Shown: one piece after another, positions 42,785 to 54,304 of the stretch
How positions within the stretch are numbered: the stretch's first letter is position 1
Layout of the letters: the number at the start of each line of letters is the position of its first letter
Origin: Angiostrongylus vasorum
Lineage: Eukaryota > Nematoda > Chromadorea > Rhabditida > Metastrongylidae
Direction of reading: 5' to 3'
NCBI GenBank assembly: GCA_018806985.1
Contig: JADANN010000401.1
Location: 2,480,001 to 2,544,000, forward strand
DNA length: 64,000 nucleotides
The notes under the pieces: model-generated
What the model saw: the letters and a program-made list of their open reading frames with translations, nothing else
Told to the model about the DNA's origin: nothing
Database searches by the model: none
Program-made: the position numbers and the translations under genes

Positions 42785-43090
42785 AAACACATGCACACAT
42801 ACATCGACACATATACATCCACATACAACACACATACGTACATACACACGCACGCACACATAGACACATACATACATACCTACGTACATTCATGTATACA
42901 CACATACACGCACTACCGATACAACGTTACACATGCCTCGATACACAGGACGACCGAGATAGGGAGGCATATATTTACGTATATGCATCTATAAACACCA
43001 GCATACATACACTCACACATGTTGCAACACAACAGTACAAGCTGACACAGATTTATAAAGACTGGTTAACACAGACACACACTAATTCAT
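42785..43090 (+). repeat. (CA/ACAT)n-rich simple repeat
   Basis: Imperfect 'acacatacat' type repetition, degrading to spaced 'gatacac'/'tacacac' words to about 43.34 kb. All overlapping open frames are low-complexity artefacts. Confidence 0.85.
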
Positions 43091-43339
43091 GCTGATACTA
43101 ACCGATGAGGACCGATACAGATTTTTACACAATGATACGCAAGTTGTGATCCATAAAATGACTTTTATATGGACAAACACATGGACATACGTAAACATCT
43201 ATGTATACCGGGCTAGATACACTTACACACTTTGGTAAACATCTGTACACACTGATTTCATGTAGCACACACTGATGAAGACAGATACACCTATACACAT
43301 TGAAACAGATGCCAGTGGGTAAATCCATCTTCACATGCA

Positions 43340-44260
43340 CAACAATACAATATGATAAACTCCCTACTCATATATACAGACCCCTTCAAAAGTAAACAAC
43401 GAAATCTAATATACTGTAGGGAAAGAACAGCAACTGGGAAAGGTAGGCAAAAGAAGGGTCTTTCGGAGAATCTACATCTATCCCGAAGCTACGCTCTACC
43501 CTTGAATACGTAGAGAGCCACAAGTATGTGGAATAATTCGATACTAACTATATTTTTTTTCAACAAAAGCTAGACAATATATATTCTGTACTTATGGAAA
43601 AACAAACGAAACATTTCACCTTTTCCAAACAAATAAGGCGAAAGCATAAAGAATATGAAATCTAAAGCAATTAAAAGAGTCGTCCTTGTAGGGTGTTCCG
43701 TTCACATCGTGGCTCAGAATTGTTCTTCTTTGGGAAATTAAACTGTGCAACTTGTTCATCCTCCATAAAGGCCTCCAGAATTGGGAAGGTGTTTGAAATC
43801 TCTACGTGGAAGCACATTTAAGTGAAACTGAATTCTTGGACTAACTGCTATCCTGGTAGAAACCCAGTGGCAAGCTGATAAATTGCTCTGCAATCCACAA
43901 GGACCAGCGAATGCCAGTGTTGATGACTAGGGAATGCCTTAGCATGGATCTGTCTCTACGTTAGGGAAAAGAAAACTTTGCTTAGCAGCTGCCACACTGA
44001 AGTTGTTCTAAATCTCGTACGATTTTTTCCAGAAGAGGGAGCAAAAGAAATGCAACCATTAAAATTAAAGAAGTCATAGATATTCAACTCTCATTTTGCC
44101 ATTTTCTCTTAAACATGTGTGGAAATCGATAATCTACAAACTAGCTGTTCGAAATGGAGAAAAAAGGTGAAACGGGTGTTTTTCAGAGATTTTGGAAAAC
44201 TCTAAGCAAATGTCGAACTGAAGATTATCAAGTGACATCTACGTCGCTAGTGGACTGGAC
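43340..44260. other. Spacer, nothing recognised
   Basis: No convincing ORF, repeat or RNA gene. Confidence 0.3.
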
Positions 44261-44261
44261 T

Positions 44262-44543
44262 GAGTACATGTGGCGCAGTGGTCGGAGGCGCCCTGCAGCA
44301 CACACGTGGAATCGATTCCCGCGCCCATGGCCCACCAAGTCCTCCATCCCTCCGGGATTGGCAAATTATACCACACTTGTCTGGGAGGATAGCTGCTCTG
44401 CCTCGATACATCGGTAGGCCACCGCAAGTCACTATAAAAGCAGATATGAATTCAATCACCTCCAAACGATGCTTGATGAAGTCGAATGCATGGCGCATCC
44501 CTCAGGGAGTGATCGACGTCGAGAGCTTTATACTCTACCCTTT
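44262..44543 (+). repeat. SINE family 1, best-preserved copy
   Basis: Box A 'tggcgcagtggtcggagg' at 44271 and box B 'ggaatcgattcc' at 44308-44319 form a tRNA-like polymerase III promoter. The body includes 'ccacacttgtctgggaggat', 'cgatacatcggtaggccacc' and 'tgaattcaatcacctcc', and ends 'gagagctttatactctac'. About 280 bp; typical of tRNA-derived SINEs. Confidence 0.82.
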
Positions 44544-44544
44544 A

Positions 44545-45410
44545 TCCGTGGACTACGATAAATTACCTAATGGTTCCAAAAATTGTAAAATGAATTCTAA
44601 CTATGGAGTTTGGAAGAAAGAATTTACCGCCTAATGTACATTCATTCTATTCTTACTTCCATACTGTATGGGAAAAAAAACTCTCGCGGTTATAGTGAAG
44701 ATATTGAAGGAGCCTGAAGTTAAGGAATATCTTCAGTACATACTACTCTTTGAATCTTATCTGACTAGACAAACCTTTTCAATAAGTATTATTGATCCTG
44801 CATTACAAGGCAAAACTAGTAAATGAAATATCATTTGCCCACTTACCTTTCTAAGAAGCTGGAGAGGAGATGGGGAAAGAATAAGGTAGCGGAAGCTATT
44901 GTTCTAATGGCCGTATCTATTATTCACATTTGGACTCTTCATTGGGCATCGTGTAGTAGTGGTTTAGATTTTACGTGTTCATAGACCACTAGAAGAAATT
45001 AGAACAACGGCAAATAGTCGAACACACGATGAAATCCAAAAAACTGAACAAGAAGCTCCCGAATGAATTTTGTTCCTCTTCTCATGTCTATCAAAATGTT
45101 CGCATTTGTGTTTGATCGTTTGCATCACACCTAAAATCTCCCTTAACACTCCCACCTTTCCTTCTTAAATGAGAGAACGACGAATAGCGGTAAGACAAAA
45201 AATCGTAGGTTTTCCTTCAATTCATGGCTTACGAATTTGATTCTTTGCCTACAATTCACGATCAGGACTAATTTCTTAGGCGGTGGTCTGCCATGAAGCT
45301 ATTATTCTTCATTATGTGCTAAACATGTCATACATGATTCATACCAGCTAATGTGCCATCTCTACATGAAGTGCAAAAGAAGCATCTTCATCATCTGCAA
45401 CAGTCTCTGT
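44545..45410. other. Spacer, nothing recognised
   Basis: A/T-rich. No supported gene or repeat match. Confidence 0.3.
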
Positions 45411-45411
45411 A

Positions 45412-45545
45412 CTATGCTGAGATATTTGCAAAACTCCGGACCGCAGGTGTCTGCGGTGGGGAACAAAAAGCGCTACTACCTTTTCCGAGGACTAACGCGT
45501 TCACCACCACACCATACGGATCCTTCGGTTCGCCCGTCTCTCAGC
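45412..45545 (-). repeat. SINE family 2 fragment
   Basis: Reverse complement of the 25.9-26.0 kb copy: 'gctgagatatttgcaaaact', 'gaccgcaggtgtctgcggt', 'gttcaccaccacaccat'. Confidence 0.6.
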
Positions 45546-47450
45546 TGGTTCTCAATCGAGCAGTGCCATTAGCGATAACCCGATAACGGGAGTCTCTGTG
45601 CTGCCGTACCGAACTGCCTCAAGGTTTAGTGAGATGAACAAACCAGCTCTATGATAATAGTTTTCCCTAAATTCTAGTGCGCAGAAAAATAGCTTTCCGT
45701 GGTCAATATCCAATGGAACACCCTATGGTAAGGAAATGCAAAAAAAGCAATCAGAAATAAAATGAGGTATATGTGATTCATATATTTCAAAGTGTTGCTC
45801 TATGTGTGAGTAGTATTCGTCTCATATCATCACGAATGCGTAAACTGAAACTTGTAGTATTAAAATTATGCGTACCTTTAGTTTACTGAGTAAATTAGTA
45901 ACTTCAATGAAGCTGAGATATTTGCAAAACTGAGTAAATTAGAAGCTCAGCTTTCTGAGTTTACATTAGTTACCTAGTCAAATTTATTCCCCACATATTT
46001 TTTTAGTGATCTTGTACCCCGTTTGTTAAAAAACCATTTCAGTCAAACGTCTAATTTCCAAGGATAATTGTCACTAGGTCGAATCACATCAGTTCATTTC
46101 AGTGAACTACGAGCGCATTAAAGCCCCTATCCGAAAATGCCGGCTATTTATATGTTCTGCTGCAAAAAATACGAGAGAATCCGTCCTAAGACAAACGGTC
46201 TGACAAGATCTTCAAGCTATTTGGAACTTCTCGACATAATTTATTGTTGTCAGGTGGTCAGTGTTTTTAAAGAAAACATTGCGCCAGCTGGTCAATGTGT
46301 AAGAAAAAACTTTCTGGTTCATAAGAAAAAGAGGAGCCACGAAGTCTCAAATTTCCCGTAAACTTTCATTTTGTTTTCCAATAACAATAGAACAAAACAA
46401 AGAGGCGAAAATAGTTGATGTAAGGTAAAGAGTGAACGTTAAAGAGAAGTTATGCCATTATTCGTTCACCGGACTCTTTACTTGAAATACGTAAATGGTC
46501 CATGATCATCATCGAGCACGACTCAGTACTTCTTCCGCTCGACTTTTCCTCCAACAGTTCTAATCAACCAGGTGGTAAGATCCTTGAGCGAGTTGCAGTT
46601 GCAGCTTTATTGGTCTTCTTCTCTTGACTGTCTTGTGGAATGTTATTTGAACATCGATTTCCTCGGAATCTTAAAATAGCCCACGCCTCCAATACGAGAA
46701 TTGGCTTAACGCCGTAAATCAGAGAGGAGGCTTTACCCTCTTATGATTAGGATGTTCCCAGAGCATAATAAGGTTTATCTAATAAGCTGGGTCTAATATG
46801 AGTTTAAATAGAAAAGTAGCGTTCAACAAGTCGTACAACAGAGTCATCAGAATGCGCCACAAAAAACTTGAAGAAGAAAAAAGAAGGTTTGTTCTAACGT
46901 GTCGTCGTTGAGCCTAAAAAGTACCTGACCGCCTTTTACTTCTTCATCTCTGAACGCCAACTTTTTCAATGGACGAAACCATCCATGAATGATTATTTTG
47001 CAGCATCAAAGGCGGCTTGACGCATGTCACATATAGCTTGGTTAGTTTTATTGGATAACTGGAAGAAAAAAAGCGATGCATAGAAAATTCGACTTGGTCG
47101 GCGTCACTATGACATCACAAAGAAGAAATCTATCATCGTGTGCAATAAAACAACATATAGAAATACTCTTGCTAGGTGGCAGAGCGAGTGGGTAAAGCTG
47201 ACCTCGAATACACGAAAAAAAGTGAAGTCTGACCAAATGATTCCACTCCAAGAAATCGTTTCCTTTAACGAAACGTCTTCGCTGTTTCAAAGTTGTACTG
47301 TGTAACAACTGCTTCGGTTTATTAGCTCGTATAAAGACGCTGGTCATCCATTGGTGGTTTCATTAATTCCTACTGCGTGATCCGATTGATCAATAACCTC
47401 TTTTGCTTGAGGAATGAGAAATATACCAGGTGTCGCAGTTAACTTGGCCT
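45545..47450. other. Spacer, mostly unassigned
   Basis: A short repeat of 'tgagatatttgcaaaact' appears near 45.92 kb. A tRNA-like word 'gtggcagagcgagtgggta' lies near 47.18 kb without a convincing cloverleaf. No supported gene. Confidence 0.3.
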
Positions 47451-47454
47451 TACG

Positions 47455-47492
47455 GGGCTATGATGAAGGCGAAATTCGGTGAAACTTCAGCT
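47455..47492 (+). ncRNA. Diverged hammerhead motif
   Basis: GGCT is followed by ATGATGA (C3 to A), stem II GGCG-AAAT-TCGGT weakened, GAAACTTC, then AGCTC. Probably inactive. Confidence 0.5.
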
Positions 47493-47647
47493 CTTTTCGT
47501 GAATAAAGACAACTAAAACAACCTCTGTTTGCACATCGAGAATACGGCAAATTATCTGATCAATGATGAGGTTAACAGAAAGTCGGTCTTGGGACCATCA
47601 GATGTCGTTTCTACGATTTCAATAAATAAGTCGTAATATCGCAATAG

Positions 47648-47915
47648 GGTGCGTGTGGCGCGGTGGTTAGAGGCGCCACTGTGACACACACGTGGAGTCG
47701 ATCCCAGCGCCCATGGTCCACCAAGCCGGGGTCGGCAAATTGGTACCAGACTTGTCTGGGAGGATAGCAGCACTCTCTCGATGCATCGGTAGGCCACTGC
47801 GATTCATTGTAAAGGCCAGATATGCACGCAATCACCTCTAGCGATACTCAGTGAAGTCGAATGAATGGTGCATCCATCAGGGATTGATCAATGCCGAGGG
47901 CTTTATCATTCTAAT
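47648..47915 (+). repeat. SINE family 1 copy
   Basis: Box A 'tggcgcggtggttagagg', box B 'ggagtcgatccca', body 'aattggtaccagacttgtct', end 'gccgagggctttatcatt'. Confidence 0.8.
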
Positions 47916-48311
47916 ATCGTAATGATGACAGCAAGTTTTTCTTCTCATATCGTTCAGGTTACGGTGCGCTCAATTATTCTTCAATAGCTGATCGGTGAGA
48001 CCTTATGAAACGGTTGGTTGCCCTGACAATAAGTGGTTCTTTAAGTGTTCTTCTATTGGCCTCGAAGCCCCTTACCTTCGAACAACTTTTCTTCGATGAG
48101 AAGTTTTATAGCGCCGCTTGTCGGCATGGGCTTATGCAAAAAAATTAATGACTAAAAACAAAAAGTGCTGGAAATAACTTCTTTTCCCAGATGTTTATAT
48201 CTATCTATGGTCATCTAACATCATAAAGCAGCTGTAGCATATGGGAAAAAGTAGCAGTACTGGAACATTCAGCTAATCCGTTATGTGAAAGAAACAAATG
48301 TGCAACTGAAA

Positions 48312-48552
48312 ATGTTCAGCGTTGATCAATCCCATGCGGATACGTCGTGCACTCAACTCTATTGATAACATTGTAGAGGTGATTCGAAGCATTGTGCCGG
48401 TGCCCATCAATGTTCCGAGTCATTGTTTTTGCTCCCCAACAAATCCTACACCAGCTTGCTGATCCTGAGAAGTTCAGAGCTTCGTCTCGCCCAACAAGAG
48501 ATCGGACCAAACACCATGTGCCAGTTGAATTACACCTCTGACCTCTATTCTA
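48312..48552 (-). repeat. SINE family 1 copy, diverged
   Basis: Starts on the plus strand with 'cagcgttgatcaatccc' and has box-B-like 'agatcggaccaaac' at the far side. The order matches a reversed family 1 element. Confidence 0.55.
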
Positions 48553-48554
48553 TA

Positions 48555-49660
48555 TGCAAATTATTCATAGCCATTTGTGGATAGTTTTAGATTCTAATGG
48601 TTTTATTGCAGTTAATAAAGTTCGATACGAATTGAGTTATGTTGACTTGAAGCTGGAGACGGTTTTCATTCCCCCATTGCATGTATTGAAGCCAATGCGT
48701 ATGATCAGTATGTGTTAATAGGGCATAATCTAGGAGGATTTCGATTTGATTGAACAACGCCGTACGTTTTATCATACGCTGCTGTGTTTTATAGAACGAC
48801 TAAGTCTCAAAGTTCATCTTGTGCACAAAGGTGAGCGTGAGAATATTCGTGTGGAATTCTAGACAGATCGTGTTAAATTGACAATTGTACGCGATTGAGT
48901 TCCAACAAGCTCAAGTTTTCTTAAAATCGTGCTGATTAGGCTGGCTAAAAAGGTGGAAACGATTGTGATAGAAAAAGATTGCAAAGAACTATGAAAGATA
49001 GAAAAGAAAGGTTGTGAAGAATGGAGAAAGGGATAGTGATAGACTCTGCACTTATCTTATGAAAACATGAGAAAAGAAGCTGTGTTCAAGTTGAAAAGGC
49101 AAAATAAAGTAAGTGGAATAGTAAGAACTGCTGAAAACATTCCATTAACGACGATCATCGTTCCTATCGATGTGTTAATAAGTCTTAAAGTAGACCAAAA
49201 TGACCACGAACAGTGCCAATACTTTTTAAAGCATATAAATGCATGCACAGATGGTCTGTTTTCAGGAGCCTTACAAGCCTAATCACAATATCCACTTAAC
49301 TGAAATTTAATTAAACGAGAAAGATTGTTTTATTTCCTCGGAGCCCTGAGATAGCCATACCCAAGCTCAACAAGTTTGTTACCACAAGCAATCGCTGAAA
49401 GTTGTGGTGCAAAGGAAACCGGTTTTATCATGTTTTGACAACTTTTTATGACAGAACGCCAGCAAATTCTAATACCAGTTTCACCGGCCATCAGGACGAA
49501 AATGTTGGGCATCTTCACAATGTGGATAGTACTACCAGAGAGACGAAAACTCTTTTGTAGATCCATCACTGTTTTGCCAACCCAGCGATTGCGAAAGCAG
49601 CCAACTTTTTGAAAGCTGAACTTTTGAGCAACCGCCTCCATGATCGCTTGTGCAACTCGA
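48555..49660. other. Spacer, unassigned
   Basis: Short frames on both strands at 49.06-49.28 and 49.33-49.64 kb. The latter shares 'cctgagatagcc' with the decayed SINE at 56.3 kb. No gene family recognised. Confidence 0.3.
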
Positions 49661-49664
49661 AAAA

Positions 49665-50280
49665 TTCTCCTAATCTGTCCCTAATGGGGAGACGGGGACT
49701 GCATGAGTTCAGCTGCAACATACTTGATGTTATGTAAGGCATGCGGTAAGGAATACATTAGAGAAACAGGTGGACCACTTCATGCATAACATAACAGTAC
49801 TCTCCCAGGTACACATAGGGCACAAAAGCACAATGGCGAAGATTTTTGAACTGATTGTCCGGATCCTAGAGCAGAAATCAAAAAAAATTAACTTGAAGCG
49901 TCGGATGAATTCCAAAAGCACGAAGAAGAACCGGAAAGAAGAATATCTCACTGTTACACCTAACTTGGCGCCTTTTTTTTAGAATTAATTCTTTCCTTCA
50001 ATCTGGGTGAGTCTTACTCGTCATCCCTCGTTAACAACACTTGGTTTTTTCTCACATTTTAGAAAACGATGAGTAGATTTCAAACAAGATAACGTGCATT
50101 TGTGCAATAGATCTTTATTAGTACTATAGACAGTTCGAGAATTTATATGGATAGAGTTACATAAAAATACGTCCAGGCTTTGAAGAAGGTGAAGTCGACG
50201 AAGCATCAGCCTCCGAATCACCACAACAACAATAACTGATACCTAGCTTGCATAAGCTCAACCAGGACAGCTCATAATAA
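49665..50280 (+). mobile_element. Penelope-like element, 3' fragment
   Basis: A GIY-YIG frame (ATYLMLCKACGKEYIRETGG, then VRILEQKSKKINLKRRMN and TVTPNLAPFF with a stop) is followed by a spacer homologous to that of the 6.2-7.2 kb element ('actatagacagttcgaga', 'aatacgtccaggct'), a decayed hammerhead motif and an AAC-rich tail. Frameshifts follow GGPLHA. Same order as the first element. Confidence 0.78.
50176..50212 (+). ncRNA. Diverged hammerhead motif in PLE tail
   Basis: GGCT, TTGAAGA (C3 to T), stem II altered (GGTG-AAGT-CGAC), GAAGCATC, then AGCC. The stem I pairing is retained. Probably inactive. Confidence 0.55.
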
Positions 50281-50701
50281 TTATACTTATTTTGAGTGCT
50301 CATTATTATGCGCAATGAGTGATATATGAGATTCGCTTCTGTTACATCAGGTTCAAACGAACTAGTCGCAGAACAGGCTGTCGACCTGGTAGAATTCTGG
50401 TTGAAAACTCTCCTTCTATCCGTAAGACACTGTCGAGAGGTTTTGGTGAAGACTTAAGAGCGCTCTAGTAATGCTGTCTCAGAATTCCAAAAAAAAACTA
50501 CTCTTTATTGGTATTCAGAAAGTCAATTAGGGCAGAAGATTACAGAATCTTAAGCTGTAGCAACATCGACAAGCGAATCAAAACACCTGGTGCCAATGCA
50601 TGACGGCTGCAAAAGGACGAAACGAATAGAAAAGGTGCTGGAGATCACATATCGTGTGATGACGAGCCTTTTAATTATAAAGATACGTACTAGATAATAT
50701 T

Positions 50702-50912
50702 ACACAATGAGAGATGTAGCGCATTGGACAGAGATGCCCTGTGATACACACGTCTCCTTTGGTTCAAACCGGCCCTTTGGCTCAGCAAGCCTTCTCGGTC
50801 TCTCTGGGGTTGGCAAATTGATAGCTGAATTGTCAGATAGAGCAGCTGCACTAAGTTGATGATGCATCGGTAGGCTGTCGTAATTTACTGTATAGACCAA
50901 ATACGCATTCAG
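50702..50912 (+). repeat. SINE family 1 copy
   Basis: 'atgtagcgcattggacagag' box A, 'tggttcaaaccgg' box B, 'gggttggcaaattgatagct', 'atgcatcggtaggctgtcg'. 3' end lost. Confidence 0.65.
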
Positions 50913-50914
50913 TC

Positions 50915-51460
50915 AAGGACCCGTCAATATTTTTATATCTCCCTCGTTCTTTGTATAACACTGGGAGATGTCAATAAAGAAAAAACTTTGGGAAATTAAC
51001 GACGATTGCAACTGGATGGCTGACCAGTGCTCAGGTTTCAGATGTTATTTTATCACAGATGAATGGAGGACAACAACGAAGCCGTCAATAGAAAATTGTG
51101 CAATGTTGCATGAAGAATATTTCGAAGCACACATCCCACTAATTCAAACCAGCAACTATCAACGATAAATAATGAATACGAATGACACAGGAATGATACC
51201 ACATTGCTTCCAATAAGGAAGAAAAATTGATGGTTTTAAGATGAATATCATTCTTGGACAGAACCATATTTCTACGGAACCCAGAGAAAAATGGGGTTGA
51301 AAATCTTTGCTCTACGATTATTGATTGCGATGTCTTATCAACCTCACCGATATATGATATCGTAACGATTGAAATTTTCCGGTTTGTGTTGAAATGTTCC
51401 TTCTTTTTTTCCGTGACTACTAAGCTACTACGATTTTAGTAAACGATTTTATTGGAGCAA
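50915..51460. other. Spacer, unassigned
   Basis: Two short plus-strand frames (50968-51168 and 51254-51439) without recognisable domains. Confidence 0.25.
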
Positions 51461-51495
51461 TACTTCGGTGACGTCCCCTTCTTCAAATCAGCATG
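51461..51495 (-). ncRNA. Strongly decayed hammerhead remnant
   Basis: The minus strand shows TTGAAGAAGGGGACGTCACC, recalling the CTGAAGAAGGCGA half, and is followed on the plus strand by 'catgatccgagttgatagtc', the usual flank. The GAAACG part is lost. Confidence 0.35.
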
Positions 51496-52158
51496 ATCCG
51501 AGTTGATAGTCCATAGGCGTTCGTCTTTGCGATGTAGGTCTTCCCAGTCGTATCGACGAATGGCTGTCGAAAAGGTCGAGTAAAGCAACTTTGTGTTAGT
51601 TCGACAACCTAGGAAAATGTTTTTTATTTATCCCGAGGTCAAGTGAAAGTCTGTGTTGAGAAAAGCTGAAACTCTCATAAAAGAATAATAAATGAGGTGG
51701 AAGGACAGGAAGGAAGAAAAGTTTCCTGTTTAAATAATTCAGTGACCTGCCTTCAATGAAAATCATGTGTGTATATAAGCACAATTTCTACTTCACTGGT
51801 AACTTACTTGCTAAGCAAGACATTGTTTCCATGAAATCTCGAGTTTGCAGCAGCACGAGGGTTTTCTCACGTCAGCACCACAGGCAATCATTGGCCTTGG
51901 TGGATCACACAGAGATTTGTAGCAAGCGACTATGTTACGACGTGTGCGACAATTGTTAGTGGGATCGGCTTATTCTCAGAAAACCTCCCGGCTGGAAACA
52001 TCGAACACACTCGGGAAATGCCGAAAGGGTGAATCCCAGCAGTGAATCCTATACTTCGACTGCTAGGAAAACCGTAAGACTCGAAGAAGAAATGAATCAT
52101 TGGAAAAAATATGTTTCAAAATTGCTGAGTTTGCACGACGTTGATAAACAAACTTTAT

Positions 52159-52197
52159 CCGGCTAACGTTTCGACACTACTTCTTCCTCAGAGCCGA
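52159..52197 (-). ncRNA. Hammerhead motif, core intact, weak stem II
   Basis: CGGCT/AGCCGG stem I, CTGAGGA and GAAACGTT are all intact. Stem II is reduced to GA/TC around an AGTAGTG loop, so folding is doubtful. Confidence 0.6.
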
Positions 52198-52444
52198 TGA
52201 TCCGCGTAGATGACCACAGTTCGTCGTACTCTAGATATAGTGTCTTCGTAGTCTTACCCAGACGGATCTTCTTCAGTGGAGCATTGCTCAAATGAAGCAA
52301 TACCACCCGGCGATGCTCTTTTTTACGAGACGATTGTTCTTGATACGATCGTTTGGTGGTAACAAATTGTTTTTATTTTTTTGGGACATCCATTCTGCAG
52401 ATGTTGGTATCATTATCAGATAGCACGGAACGTAATAATATTTC

Positions 52445-52475
52445 AGACGGAACGAAGACCACGAAACGTTAGCAG
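52445..52475 (+). ncRNA. 3' half of a hammerhead motif
   Basis: Retains a CGAAGACCAC remnant of stem II, then GAAACGTTAGC. The CTGANGA core is replaced by GACGGAA. Right arm of the 385-bp foldback. Confidence 0.45.
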
Positions 52476-52699
52476 AATGAAGTCTATTTATCGACCCTCA
52501 TGAAGGTTCAGTAATTTAAACACATGTCCAATAATCCTACCGAGACTAAACGAAGGTCGTTTTCTGAAGCATTGGAGATAGTTTCCGCCCGGAATACAGA
52601 AGTCAAAACAAAAACCGACATTCATTTAACCTTGGGGAAAAATAATCAATGTTTCCTTCGATTATTATGGTAACACGAGGTTGACATAAAGATTTATTG

Positions 52700-52739
52700 G
52701 GCTAATAACCTTTCGGCGCCTTCGCCTTCTTCAGAGCCA
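52700..52739 (-). ncRNA. Hammerhead motif with 3-base insertion
   Basis: CTGAAGA, perfect stem II GGCG-AAGG-CGCC and GAAA are present, but GGTTATT replaces CGTT before AGCC. The insertion alters the tiny stem III and the cleavage site. Confidence 0.6.
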
Positions 52740-53295
52740 CGCTTGATCCGATTCGATGGTCTACGGCTGGTCATCGTCGCGATGTAGTTGATCGTTTTCG
52801 CACAGCGTTGAACCCAATGGAGTGGATCACCGCTCAAATCAAGTATCTACTCATCAATGACACTTTATAAAGGACGGTTATTGATTTGATGCCGTCCAGT
52901 ACGACCTGCTAACCTGCTTTCATGGCGCAATACATCCTGCAGAAGTTGGTGTTATATGTTAATGGGCACGTAACGTGGCAATATATTTAGAAAGCAAGAG
53001 ATGTTGATTATTTATATCGTAGTTGAAAAGAAGTGGGTTTTCAGATATATTATCACACTATGTGCTAAGTAATATTTGATTTAAACTTCTGCAGCTTGCA
53101 TTGCCACCATGAAAGCATAACAGCAGATCACATCAGGGTGGTAGCAGATCAGCAACTATCCTGCATAAAAAGGGTACCGCCTGATGGGAGAGCTCGTTCG
53201 AGTAGTGATCCACTCTGTCGGATTCTACTCGATGCGACTAGGAAGACCCAAATTGCGAGGAGGAACGGTTCCACGCAATCGGCCCTGATCATTCC

Positions 53296-53333
53296 TGCTC
53301 TGGAAAAAGACGAAGATGTTGAAACATTAGCCG
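53296..53333 (+). ncRNA. Diverged hammerhead motif
   Basis: GCTCTGGAAAAAGACGAAGA is followed by TGTTGAAACATTAGCC. G8 and A9 positions are altered. Stem II GACG/TGTT is weak. Probably inactive. Confidence 0.45.
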
Positions 53334-53519
53334 AATAAACCCTCGTACCAACTTCATGTTATTCTAACAATCTAAAAAGAATCTTCCCAAGAGCGTATGC
53401 TGTCGAAAGATGTTCCCTAGCTAGTAGAAAAGACACAAACGATAAGGGAATCCTCACAAAAATATACCACATCCACAATTAAGGGTAGTTTTCCCATTCC
53501 TCCAAACGGTTTCGACAAT

Positions 53520-53572
53520 GTTTTACTTTTTGTTTACTGCCCATTTTCTTTTCATGGCAGGGTAGAAGGATA
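53520..53572 (-). repeat. SINE family 2 tail fragment
   Basis: 'tttactgcccattttctt' and 'catggcagggta', as in the copies at 1-120 bp and 62.1 kb. A further related stretch (53.85-54.0 kb) carries 'gaaatataaccacaatgatg' and 'gattaccctttctgagg' in the same order as the 62.2 kb copy. Confidence 0.5.
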
Positions 53573-53574
53573 GA

Positions 53575-53852
53575 ATGATAAAGCTCTCAGCGTTGATCAA
53601 TCCCCGTACGTCGTGCATTCGACATCACTAAGCATTGTTTGGTGGTGATTGAATGCAAATCTGGTCATTACAATGACTGGCGGTGGCCTACCGATGTATC
53701 GAGCCAGTGCTGTTATCCTCCCAGATAAGTCTGGTACCAATTTGTCGACCCCGGAGAGATAGAGGGCTTGGTGGGTCATGGGTGCGGAGATCGATTCCAC
53801 GTTTGTGTTGCAGGGGCACCTCCGACCACTGCGCCACACGCGCCCCTCGTGG
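53575..53852 (-). repeat. SINE family 1 copy
   Basis: The minus strand reads 'gtgtggcgcagtggtcggag' (box A), 'ggaatcgatctcc' (box B), 'attggtaccagacttatctg' and the end 'gctgagagctttatcat'. Nearly full length. Confidence 0.8.
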
Positions 53853-54154
53853 TGGGGTATGATGTGAAATATAACCACAATGATGGTGAAGTATGAGCAA
53901 AACTCGAAAGCTTGGGTGGGCTTTGCGGCCAAGGATTACCCTTTCTGAGGCTCACCTGCTCTCCATCATGCCTACCGAGACCGTTGCTCTGCCTTTTTCT
54001 CACCTAGTTTTTTTTTCACCTTAGCAGTGTCATTATCAATCGCACACTTGGACATTTGTGCTCTCCAGATCATCTTCTTTGACGGGTGACTGCTAATAGC
54101 AGCCTTAGAGTGAAAAAAGACTAGCTGAAAGAGAAGCAAAGCAAGCCCCCTCGG

Positions 54155-54300
54155 TGGTGCAGTGGTAACACGTGAGAGCGGACCCAGGAAGGGTACCCGC
54201 GAGTTCGAAGTTGATCTTGAGACTCCAAATTTTGCTCATACCTCAGCACCTTTGCCGTCGTATTTCACATGAAATTAATAGGTTTCTCCATTATTTGGTA
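54155..54300 (+). repeat. SINE family 2 copy
   Basis: Box A 'tggtgcagtggtaacacg', box B 'gagttcgaagttg', then 'ttttgctcatacctcagca' and 'gtatttcacatgaaat'. The head plus first part of the tail are present. Confidence 0.65.
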
Positions 54301-54304
54301 TGCT

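Larger units (their letters stand above)
52125..52510. mobile_element. 385-bp foldback with inverted hammerhead-bearing ends
   Basis: The left end 'gcacgacgttgataaacaaa' plus minus-strand motif (52159-52197) is mirrored by 'gaaacgttagcagaatgaag' and 'tcatgaaggttcag' at the right. The core shares 'cacccggcgatgc' and 'ccattctgcagatgttggt' with 11.94-12.7 kb. Non-coding. Confidence 0.65.
52670..53350. mobile_element. 680-bp foldback with inverted hammerhead-bearing ends
   Basis: The left end 'aacacgaggttgacataaag' with minus-strand motif (52700-52739) opposes a plus-strand motif (53296-53333) followed by 'cgaataaaccctcgtacc'. Core words 'gtggatcaccgctcaaatc' and 'acatcctgcagaagttggt' match the 11.94 kb and 52.1 kb elements. 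It lies 160 bp from the 385-bp member. Confidence 0.65.

Noticed and set aside
42600..43095. Open frames of up to 118 codons rich in HTHIH / CVYVC
   Set aside because: They are translations of the CA/ACAT simple repeat on both strands.
47160..47230. tRNA-gene-like word 'gtggcagagcgagtgggta'
   Set aside because: No acceptor stem or T-arm could be paired, so it is not a tRNA gene; at most a SINE head remnant.
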